Shown: in pieces, positions 1 through 4,911 of the stretch
Layout of the letters: every line of letters begins with the position of its first letter
Numbering within the stretch: the first letter of the stretch is position 1
Assembly (NCBI GenBank): GCA_002796205.1
Contig: PCWO01000046.1
Span: 1 to 5,072 of the forward strand
DNA: 5,072 nucleotides
Origin: Candidatus Liptonbacteria bacterium CG11_big_fil_rev_8_21_14_0_20_35_14
Lineage (GTDB): Bacteria; Patescibacteriota; Minisyncoccia; UBA6257; XYB1-36-10
Direction: 5' to 3'
Position numbers and translations under genes: made by a program
Notes under the pieces: model-generated
What the model was told of the DNA's origin: nothing
The model's database searches: none
Seen by the model: the letters and a program-made list of their open reading frames with translations, nothing else

Positions 1-73
1 AAAATAAAATTTCTTTTTTTGATTCACAAAAACAAATTTGATCTCCAGCACGTATAAACTCGTCTTTAATCAT
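1..73 (-). CDS. 5' end of an unidentified leftward gene (partial)
   Basis: An open reading frame begins with ATG at 73-71 on the minus strand and stays open to the window edge, giving 24 residues (MIKDEFIRAGD..., ending ...KKEILF at the edge). It is not recognised from so few residues. A CFC tripeptide at residues 19-21 is the only notable feature. Support for it being real comes from upstream: a purine-rich SD (AAAGGGGAG) ends 8 nt before the ATG, and an exact-consensus promoter lies about 35 bp upstream of the start. This is one of the few genes here with a clear ribosome binding site and a normal-length leader of roughly 28 nt. The start is therefore fairly secure, while the product remains unknown. 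Confidence 0.6.
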   Translation of the reverse strand, partial: MIKDEFIRAGDQICFCESKKEILF

Positions 74-81
74 TTTTTACA

Positions 82-90
82 CTCCCCTTT
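82..90 (-). promoter_or_regulatory. Shine-Dalgarno of the left-edge gene
   Basis: The minus strand reads AAAGGGGAG, with GGAG complementary to the usual 16S anti-SD, followed by an 8-nt spacer to ATG at 73. It fixes the start of the left-edge gene. It stands out because most other starts in this window have no SD. Confidence 0.6.
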
Positions 91-107
91 CTGTATTTGC
101 TTTTTTT

Positions 108-135
108 ATTATATATAAAATATATTTTTTGTCAA
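108..135 (-). promoter_or_regulatory. Exact-consensus sigma70-type promoter for the left-edge gene
   Basis: On the minus strand a TTGACA -35 box (135-130) and a TATAAT -10 box (113-108) are separated by 16 bp, so both hexamers match consensus 6/6. The predicted transcript start is near 101, giving a leader of about 28 nt that contains the SD at 90-82. The tract is very AT-rich, so a chance TATAAT is easy to find. A full TTGACA at correct spacing is much less so. Confidence 0.65.
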
Positions 136-142
136 ATATATT

Positions 143-187
143 TATACATTCCTCAAAGACTTCTATATAAATATAAAGTATTATAAA
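143..187 (+). promoter_or_regulatory. Candidate promoter region of the DUF2103-uppP-nuclease cluster
   Basis: This AT-rich tract offers several -10 candidates. TATACA (143-148) and TATAAA (166-171) are 17 bp apart and would start RNA near 178, leaving a short leader with no SD. TATTAT (179-184) or TATAAA (182-187) would instead start RNA at 191-194, making a leaderless or nearly leaderless message, but their -35 matches are weak. The sequence alone does not choose between them. A promoter somewhere here is expected because the preceding gene is divergent. Confidence 0.35.
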
Positions 188-193
188 CCTTAT

Positions 194-493
194 ATGAAGT
201 ACAGGTCTTCCTCAAAAATAAAAAGTAAACATGGGTTAATAGATGGCTTACTGCTATTTCTTAAAAAAATTGAGGTATTTGATGAAATTAGTGCTATAAA
301 CCTGGGAGAAATTAGACCGGGAAGACTAAATGCTCATAGCGGGTTTAAGGTAAAAATTCAATATAAAACAAAGTCGGGCTTAAAGTTAATTGCTAGAGGC
401 CAGGGCGTGCAGGAGGTTTTTATCGTTAGTGACAAAGTTGATGATTTAATAAAAAAATTAAAGTCTATGCCAGAAGTTATAAAGTTGATATAA
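194..493 (+). CDS. Small conserved protein, DUF2103-like
   Basis: This is a 99-residue, basic, soluble protein with no signal peptide or membrane span. Its layout resembles the DUF2103 family (COG4031 style, labelled 'predicted metal-binding'): a KHGLIDGL segment with one His (13) near the N-terminus, a predicted helix, a PGR(L) turn (residues 42-45), then two strands containing KVKIQY and GLKLIARG and the signature-like GVQEVF (71-76). That assignment is from memory of the family pattern, not a search. The biochemical role of the family is unknown. With no Cys and only two His, metal binding is not evident here. The gene leads a rightward cluster: uppP starts 7 nt after its stop. No SD precedes the ATG, so the message may be leaderless. 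Confidence 0.65.
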   Translation: MKYRSSSKIKSKHGLIDGLLLFLKKIEVFDEISAINLGEIRPGRLNAHSGFKVKIQYKTKSGLKLIARGQGVQEVFIVSDKVDDLIKKLKSMPEVIKLI

Positions 494-500
494 TGCTTAA

Positions 501-1298
501 ATGTTTGAATATATAATACTCGGCATAGTTCAAGGATTAGCGGAATGGCTCCCGATAAGTTCGGAGGGCTTTATTGTTTTAATCCAAAATACATTCTATC
601 AAAGTGGGAGTACTTTTGATTTTATTGGAGTGGCTTTATTTTTACATATAGGCACATTTTTAGCAGCTATAGTTTATTTTAAAAAAGACGTAAAGCAAAT
701 TTTATCTACACTGTGGAATTTTAAAAAGGCAAATTTAAATGATAAAAAACTTTTTATTTTTCTTTTTATTTCAACTCTAATTAGTGGCGCAATCGGAGCT
801 TTAATATTATTAGTTCTGCTTTTAATTGAAAATTTATTAGCCTTAACCGGCGAGATATTAGCTATTTTAATCGGATTTTTACTTTTATTAACATCTGTTT
901 TGAGTTTTAAAACTAAAGAAAGTGGTCATAAAGAACAAAAAAATTTAACAATATTTGATGGGGTTATTTTAGGAATATCCCAAGGCTTAACCGCCCTACC
1001 CGGACTTTCAAGATCAGGAACGACAGTGGCTTTTTTATTAATGCGCGGATTTAAAGACGAGGAGGCACTACGTTTAAGTTTTTTAATGAGTATACCGATT
1101 GTGTTAGTAGCCAACATAGGACTCAATTTAATCGGGGGCTTCTCCCCTACCCTTAACTCGTTAGTTGGAGTTTTATTTGCTTTTATATTTGGACTTCTAA
1201 CAATTGATTGGCTTATGCAAATAGCCCGCAAAATTAAATTTGCTTGGTTTACTTTAATATTTGGTATTTTGATTATTTTATCTGTATTTATTTTCTAA
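501..1298 (+). CDS. uppP: Undecaprenyl-diphosphatase (UppP/BacA family), divergent
   Basis: This integral membrane enzyme removes one phosphate from undecaprenyl diphosphate so the lipid carrier of peptidoglycan and other surface polymers can be reused. It has 265 residues, the usual family length, and consists mostly of hydrophobic helices. Both family signatures are visible: QGLAEWLPISSEGF (11-24) near the N-terminus and PGLSRSGTT (167-175) in the second half, with R171 matching the essential Arg. The pseudo-repeat is clear from GIVQGL (8-13) and GISQGL (158-163). Two departures stand out: the first Glu of the ExxxE motif is Gln (Q11, with E15 kept; common in the family), and the position of the catalytic His (H30 in E. 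coli) is Phe24. The EWLPISSEG form recalls archaeal-type members. The gene lies 7 nt after the DUF2103-like gene, has no SD, and its stop overlaps the next start (TAATG), which suggests coupled translation. Confidence 0.9.
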   Translation: MFEYIILGIVQGLAEWLPISSEGFIVLIQNTFYQSGSTFDFIGVALFLHIGTFLAAIVYFKKDVKQILSTLWNFKKANLNDKKLFIFLFISTLISGAIGALILLVLLLIENLLALTGEILAILIGFLLLLTSVLSFKTKESGHKEQKNLTIFDGVILGISQGLTALPGLSRSGTTVAFLLMRGFKDEEALRLSFLMSIPIVLVANIGLNLIGGFSPTLNSLVGVLFAFIFGLLTIDWLMQIARKIKFAWFTLIFGILIILSVFIF

Positions 1299-2062
1299 TG
1301 TATTATAAAGATGAGTATGAATTTATGTCTGATTCCGGTCATGAAATTGAGGGAATTTGGTATCCAAGAGTAACGACTATAATGGATATAAAATCAAAGC
1401 CAGCCCTATATCATTTTTATTCGGCCGTTGGCTTTGCTAATGGAGAAAAAATAAAGGAACAATCGGCTAACGAAGGCACCTTGGTACACGAGGCTATTGA
1501 GGCTATTTTAGTAGGTGAGGAACCTATAATTGATGCCTCTATAGAGCCTTCTATTTTGGCTTTTAAGACATTTTTAGAGAAAACTCCGATAAAGACACGC
1601 CCGGAATTAATAGAGCAGAAGATTATACACAAAGAGTATAGATATGCTGGCACAGCCGATGCAGTAGTAACTATCGGCGACAGGCTTGGAATACTGGATA
1701 TAAAAACATCAAAATCTATTTACCGAGATTATAATTTACAGACGGCCGCCTATTTTGATGTTTTAAAAAAAGATTACCCCGAGCTTTCTACAAGATGGAT
1801 TATGAGAATAGATCAGGTTGATGTTTGCGAAGTGTGCGGAGCCACAATGCGACGCAAGGGAGGAAGAGATAAAATTACAAAACCTTGGCCGGCGCAAAAA
1901 GCCTGCTCCCCTGCTAATCATGTCTGGAAAGATACCGAGGGTATAGTTGAGTTAAAAGAATTTCCCGGAAGCCACACAAATGATTTTGAGGCTTTTTTGT
2001 CGGCTAAAAGATTATGGGAATGGGAAAATGAATTTTGGCTCAAAAGAATTGGGTATTTATAA
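1298..2062 (+). CDS. PD-(D/E)XK nuclease-like protein with a Cys/His cluster
   Basis: This is a 254-residue soluble protein. The core motifs of the RecB/Cas4-like PD-(D/E)XK fold appear in order: GTLVHEAIE (60-68, the GxxxH-type motif), E106 in LIEQK, GTAD (118-121) supplying the first acidic metal ligand, LDIKTSK (133-139) with D134 and K136 as the DxK pair, and QTAAY (148-152) as the QxxxY motif. It should therefore be a metal-dependent DNase; the substrate is unknown. Near residues 177-208 sits C-x2-C-x22-C-x4-H (C177, C180, C203, H208), a likely zinc site. The N-terminal segment (WYPRVTTIM) resembles phage and CRISPR-associated relatives, but no phage or cas genes are nearby. ATG 1298 is chosen because it overlaps the uppP stop by one base. 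An upstream in-frame ATG at 1244 lies deep inside uppP, and ATG 1325 is a possible alternative. Confidence 0.75.
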   Translation: MYYKDEYEFMSDSGHEIEGIWYPRVTTIMDIKSKPALYHFYSAVGFANGEKIKEQSANEGTLVHEAIEAILVGEEPIIDASIEPSILAFKTFLEKTPIKTRPELIEQKIIHKEYRYAGTADAVVTIGDRLGILDIKTSKSIYRDYNLQTAAYFDVLKKDYPELSTRWIMRIDQVDVCEVCGATMRRKGGRDKITKPWPAQKACSPANHVWKDTEGIVELKEFPGSHTNDFEAFLSAKRLWEWENEFWLKRIGYL

Positions 2063-2075
2063 AAAGGACTTAGGT

Positions 2076-2234
2076 TTAATTTGAGTTTTTTTCTATTATT
2101 ATTGGAATTGGTTCTATTTGGGTAGCATAAATATACCCCAAAGCAAACGAGGCACCCGATATAAGAGCAAATAATATAGCTATTATGATAGTCTTAACTT
2201 TTTTAGAATATATTTTTTGTTCTACTACGTCCAT
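2076..2234 (-). CDS. 52-residue single-span membrane protein
   Basis: This short leftward frame starts with ATG at 2234-2232 and ends with TAA at 2078-2076. It has a short charged N-terminus (MDVVEQKIYSKKVK), one hydrophobic segment at about residues 15-38 (TIIIAILFALISGASFALGY), and a short exposed tail ending ...EPIPIIIEKNSN. This fits an N-in, C-out membrane anchor or an uncleaved signal-like peptide. It follows the LysE-family gene by 38 nt on the same strand and fills an otherwise empty gap. From memory, similar N-termini (one span followed by a PIIIEK-like stretch) occur in Parcubacterial proteins that continue into a small Cys-containing domain; here the frame stops at that point. It could be a truncated relative or a stand-alone small protein. 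No SD is visible and the function is unknown. Confidence 0.6.
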   Translation of the reverse strand: MDVVEQKIYSKKVKTIIIAILFALISGASFALGYIYATQIEPIPIIIEKNSN

Positions 2235-2272
2235 TATTTTAAGCTTTAAGGCTGAGTAATTTTTTACATTTA

Positions 2273-2899
2273 TTATTTTTGAGTCAAAGCAACCTTAATC
2301 CCTAAAGCAATAAGTAGCCCACCTAAGGTTTTATTAAATACGTTTTGAAATCTTTCAAAAATTGAGCGTATTCTTTTTTGCGAAAGAAAAATAGCCACAA
2401 GAGAAAACCATAACATTGTATTGATTATCATTATTACGCTCATAATGCCCATTATCAACAACGGTGTTTCTGGAGATATTACAAACGTAAAAAGACTTAA
2501 AAAAAATAAAGTTGCTTTTGGATTAAGCACATTGGTTAAAAAACCAATTCTAACTGCCGTAAAAGAAGTAATATCTTCTTTTTTATCATGTTCGCCGAGC
2601 TCAATTTTTGAAGATTTAGATAATATAGATTTAAGACCGATATAAATAAGATAACCAGCTCCTAAAAATTTAATGACATTAAATAACAAAATAGACTTAG
2701 AAATAATTAAAGCTAGACCGGCTAATGAATAAAAAACGTGAACTGCAATTCCAAGACCAAAACCAACCGCTGTATAAATTCCAGTTTTACGCGAATAGGT
2801 AAGCGAATTTCTACACGCCATAATAAAATCAGGACCAGGACTAATGACGGCCAATAAATGAATAATAGTAACTGTACCTATGAGCGCTAAATATTCCAT
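2273..2899 (-). CDS. LysE/RhtB-family amino-acid exporter
   Basis: This 208-residue inner-membrane protein has the usual LysE/RhtB length and about six hydrophobic segments. Family marks are the SPGPDF motif (20-25) at the end of the first helix, a basic loop after it (RNSLTYSRK), a small-residue-rich second helix (GFGLGIAVHVF), the mid-protein GFLTNVLNPKATLFF motif (119-133), and the C-terminal LGGLLIALGIKVAL. The family exports amino acids and related small molecules using the proton gradient. The substrate cannot be read from sequence; homoserine, threonine, lysine and others are all known within it. The start at 2899 fits the usual N-terminus just before the first helix. There is no SD, and a candidate -10 box ends only 7 nt upstream of the ATG. 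The gene is divergent from rpmA and followed by the 52-residue membrane protein. Confidence 0.9.
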   Translation of the reverse strand: MEYLALIGTVTIIHLLAVISPGPDFIMACRNSLTYSRKTGIYTAVGFGLGIAVHVFYSLAGLALIISKSILLFNVIKFLGAGYLIYIGLKSILSKSSKIELGEHDKKEDITSFTAVRIGFLTNVLNPKATLFFLSLFTFVISPETPLLIMGIMSVIMIINTMLWFSLVAIFLSQKRIRSIFERFQNVFNKTLGGLLIALGIKVALTQK

Positions 2900-2905
2900 A
2901 GATTT

Positions 2906-2933
2906 ATAATAATATATAATATTAAAAAATCAA
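2906..2933 (-). promoter_or_regulatory. Candidate leaderless promoter of the LysE-family gene
   Basis: The minus strand has TTGATT (2933-2928, 4/6 match) and TATTAT (2911-2906, 5/6) separated by 16 bp. Counting 7 nt from the -10 end puts the first RNA base at 2899, the A of the start codon. The AT-rich tract holds other -10-like strings (such as TATATT at 2916-2911), but these lack a -35 at the right distance. Confidence 0.45.
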
Positions 2934-2934
2934 T

Positions 2935-2964
2935 TTGACTTATTTAAAGGATTTATAGTATAAT
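2935..2964 (+). promoter_or_regulatory. Promoter of rpmA, nearly leaderless
   Basis: TTGACT (2935-2940, 5/6 match) and TATAAT (2959-2964, 6/6) are separated by 18 bp. The expected start is near 2971-2974, and the ATG is at 2974, so the message would have a leader of 0-3 nt with no room for an SD. The -35 box is one base away from the -35 box of the divergent exporter promoter. Confidence 0.75.
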
Positions 2965-2973
2965 TTTTCTCGT

Positions 2974-3246
2974 ATGGCACATACTAAATCTGGAGGTTCT
3001 ACTAGACTTGGACGAGATTCTGAATCAAAACGATTAGGAGTTAAGCGCCAGGATGGGCAAAAAGTAAAAATTGGAGACATTTTAATACGACAACGAGGCA
3101 CTAAATATGGAGCTGGCGTAAATGTTCGTAAAGGATCCGACGATACTTTATACGCTGCCAAAGAAGGATTAGTAGCCTTCTCCAAAAAAAGAAAAATAAA
3201 ATTTGACGGAAATCATAGAGAGATAACTGTGGTGTCTGTAAAATAA
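2974..3246 (+). CDS. rpmA: Large-subunit ribosomal protein bL27
   Basis: This is a 90-residue, strongly basic protein. Its N-terminal MAHTKSGGSTRLGRD matches the flexible bL27 tail that reaches toward the peptidyl-transferase centre and helps position tRNA. It is followed by the conserved KRLGVK (20-25), GD-LIRQRGTK (35-44) and DDTLYA segments, then a basic C-terminus. Its length is normal. It begins directly with MAH and lacks the N-terminal extension that Firmicutes remove with a dedicated protease. In many bacteria rpmA follows rplU (bL21); here it stands alone, with its own promoter upstream and a terminator directly downstream. There is no SD, and the promoter position predicts a leader of only 0-3 nt, which is unusual for a highly expressed ribosomal gene. 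Confidence 0.97.
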   Translation: MAHTKSGGSTRLGRDSESKRLGVKRQDGQKVKIGDILIRQRGTKYGAGVNVRKGSDDTLYAAKEGLVAFSKKRKIKFDGNHREITVVSVK

Positions 3247-3275
3247 AAAAACCGCTTTGATAAGCGGTTTTTTTT
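3245..3275. terminator. Bidirectional intrinsic terminator between rpmA and rplI
   Basis: A perfect 7-bp stem (ACCGCTT at 3251-3257 with AAGCGGT at 3262-3268) encloses a TGAT loop. It is flanked by A6 (3245-3250) on the left and T7 (3269-3275) on the right. Read rightward it ends rpmA, with the A-run starting inside its stop codon. Read leftward the A6 becomes a U-run and ends rplI, whose stop lies at 3279-3277. One hairpin therefore closes both converging units. Confidence 0.93.
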
Positions 3276-3276
3276 A

Positions 3277-3705
3277 TTACTCTGACTCTACTTTTATTTT
3301 TACTTTAGCCTCAATTTCTTCAGTTAGCTTGATTACCACTTCATACTCCCCTAAATTTTTTATAGGACTCATAAAATTTATATATTTATAAGGCACTTTA
3401 ATTTGAGTTTTAATATCATTTTCAGATACAGCCTTAAAAAGTTTACCATTATCCCCGGCCTTAGTTTTTATAATTAAAGTTGTGGCCTCCAAAATATCTT
3501 TATTTTTTTGAGCTATCTCTGTTTCTATAACTTTATTTTGAGATTGCTTGGCTTTTTTAATATTTATTTGTTGAATAGAAATTTGATCAGCCGGCTTAGC
3601 TAATTTTCTAGCAAAAAGAAAATTTTTAGCATAACCTTCTTTAACCTCAATAATGTCGTTTAACTTACCAATTTTTTTAACGTCTTGTAGTAATATTACT
3701 TTCAT
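3277..3705 (-). CDS. rplI: Large-subunit ribosomal protein bL9
   Basis: bL9 binds 23S rRNA near the base of the L1 stalk and supports translational fidelity. This 142-residue copy is close to the usual length of about 148. The N-terminal RNA-binding domain is well kept: MKVILLQDVKKIGK, then DIIEVKEGYAKNFLFARKLA (17-36). A Lys/Gln-rich connecting helix (about 41-75) follows, and then the C-terminal domain (about 76-142), with GKLFKAVSENDI and a final beta stretch, IKNLGEYEVVIKL. Its ATG overlaps the TGA of the upstream protease gene (ATGA, 4 bp) and no SD is visible, so its translation probably depends on ribosomes finishing ctp. This is not the usual rpsF-ssb-rpsR-rplI setting. bL9 is reported missing in some CPR lineages, so its presence helps to place the organism. 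Confidence 0.95.
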   Translation of the reverse strand: MKVILLQDVKKIGKLNDIIEVKEGYAKNFLFARKLAKPADQISIQQINIKKAKQSQNKVIETEIAQKNKDILEATTLIIKTKAGDNGKLFKAVSENDIKTQIKVPYKYINFMSPIKNLGEYEVVIKLTEEIEAKVKIKVESE

Positions 3706-4901
3706 TTATTTATTTCTGATTTTAATACCTCAATCGCTTTATCTAGCTGAGCCTTTTCATCCTCTTTAACCTCAAAATCTGGAGCGATACCCTCCTCATC
3801 TATAATACCTCCATTTGGAAGAACCCAGTGAGCCGTGGTTAATTTAACTAAAGAGCCGTCGGATAAAGATTGTAGTTCCTGAACCGTACCTTTGCCAAAA
3901 GTTGTTTCACCAATCAATTTTGTATCTCTTAAATCTCTTAGGGCGCCAGCTAGAATTTCCGAGGCCGAGGCCGAACCTTTATTAATTAATATAACGGTTG
4001 GCATATTTTTTAGAATACCATTACCTGGAGCCTTAAAATCCTTTGTTTCACCTGATCTAAATTTTTCGGAGACTATCACGGCGTCATCGTCTATAAACCA
4101 GCCTGACAGCCTGGTAGCTACCTCCAAAAATCCGCCCGGGTTATTTCTTAAATCTAAAACTAAACCCTGGGCTCCGGAAAAGCTTGATTTAATAATAGCT
4201 TCGTAAAAGAGTGGTAGAGAGTTACTATTAAAACTCATTAATTTTATATAGGCTATATCACCTTCTAGCATCTCCCACTCTAAAGTCGGTACCTCTATAT
4301 TAGCACGAGTAATATTAAAATCTTCCGGCTTATCAAAGCCTTCTCTAAATATAGTTAGTTTTACTTTGGTACCAATTTCGCCCCGAATTTTTTTAACAGC
4401 CTCCTCTACACCTAAATCAAAAGTATTATCATCGTTAATAAAAATAATTTGGTCACCAGCTTTAACCCCAGCCTCATAGGCCGGCGTACCATTTAGAGGA
4501 GAGACAACCAAGAGTCTTTTGTCACGAACCTCAATTTCCATACCGACTCCTCCAAAATGACCCTCCACATCTTCCTGAAATTTTTGAGAATCCTCGGGCT
4601 CAAAAAATACAGAGTATGGATCATCAGTTGATTCAAGTAGTCCGGCGATAGCGCCATAAAGCAGTTTTTGATTATCTATATCCTCTCCCTTTAAGTGTTT
4701 ATCACGCACCAAATCCCAAGCCTCCCAAAAAAGATTAAAGTTTATATCGTCATATTTACCCTCGGTATTAGATACACCTATAACCTCAATTTGTCTCGGC
4801 GGCTGATCACTACCTATAATATAACCGGCGTAGAAAACAGTCACGACCGCTATAACTGCAAGGACAGAGTTTATAATTAGATTTTTATTCTTTTTATACA
4901 T
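3702..4901 (-). CDS. ctp: S41-family C-terminal processing protease (CtpA/CtpB/Prc type)
   Basis: This is a 399-residue membrane-anchored serine protease that acts on the outer face of the membrane and trims or degrades proteins from exposed C-termini. In order it has a Lys-rich start and one membrane span (about 8-30), an N-terminal helical part (50-108), a PDZ domain (about 110-190) with the binding loop GGVGMEI (117-123), and the S41 core. The catalytic Ser/Lys pair is visible: NKGSASASEI places S312, FGKGTVQ places K337, and Q341 matches the third residue reported for CtpB. The 25-residue Ser-Lys spacing equals that of Prc and CtpB. All core residues are present, so the enzyme should be active. 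Its stop overlaps the rplI start. ATG 4901 puts the basic residues just before the span, with AGGA six bases upstream. Substrates cannot be inferred. Confidence 0.96.
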   Translation of the reverse strand: MYKKNKNLIINSVLAVIAVVTVFYAGYIIGSDQPPRQIEVIGVSNTEGKYDDINFNLFWEAWDLVRDKHLKGEDIDNQKLLYGAIAGLLESTDDPYSVFFEPEDSQKFQEDVEGHFGGVGMEIEVRDKRLLVVSPLNGTPAYEAGVKAGDQIIFINDDNTFDLGVEEAVKKIRGEIGTKVKLTIFREGFDKPEDFNITRANIEVPTLEWEMLEGDIAYIKLMSFNSNSLPLFYEAIIKSSFSGAQGLVLDLRNNPGGFLEVATRLSGWFIDDDAVIVSEKFRSGETKDFKAPGNGILKNMPTVILINKGSASASEILAGALRDLRDTKLIGETTFGKGTVQELQSLSDGSLVKLTTAHWVLPNGGIIDEEGIAPDFEVKEDEKAQLDKAIEVLKSEINK

Positions 4902-4907
4902 ATGTCA

Positions 4908-4911
4908 TCCT
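4908..4911 (-). promoter_or_regulatory. Possible Shine-Dalgarno of ctp
   Basis: The minus strand reads AGGA at 4911-4908, then a 6-nt spacer and the ATG at 4901. It supports the chosen start. It is usable only if transcription begins upstream of about 4911, which conflicts with the nearest -10 box (TATAAT at 4917-4912). Confidence 0.4.

Noticed and set aside
74..193. Small RNA, riboswitch or repeat in the 120-bp gap at the left
   Set aside because: Apart from the two promoter regions and the SD, I see only low-complexity A/T sequence with no stable GC-containing stem or repeated unit.
926..1231. Leftward open frame antisense to uppP
   Set aside because: It lies wholly inside a well-supported gene, with composition that mirrors the opposite strand and no recognisable motif or start signal.
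1244..1297. An earlier in-frame ATG that would lengthen the nuclease-like protein by 18 residues
   Set aside because: It would lie inside uppP by 55 bases and adds only hydrophobic, Phe/Tyr-rich residues that are a frame-shifted reading of the last UppP helix. The TAATG overlap at 1298 is the natural start.
2117..2142. Hairpin-like repeat TTTGGGTA...TACCCCAAA as a terminator for the nuclease gene
   Set aside because: The stem needs a bulged C, no T-run follows on either strand, and it lies inside the small membrane-protein frame.
2421..2645. Rightward open frame antisense to the LysE-family gene
   Set aside because: Shadow of a clear membrane-protein gene. It has no SD or promoter and no family features.
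2940..3185. Leftward open frame antisense to rpmA
   Set aside because: It covers the bL27 gene and its promoter; bL27 is unmistakable and the antisense frame has no support.
3702..3704. TGA recoding (UGA as glycine, as in Absconditabacteria and Gracilibacteria)
   Set aside because: The protease gene ends in TGA at the normal family length and the other genes contain no in-frame TGA, so the standard code fits.
3892..4206. Rightward open frame antisense to the protease gene
   Set aside because: It overlaps the catalytic core of ctp on the other strand; its length is explained by the codon composition of the real gene.
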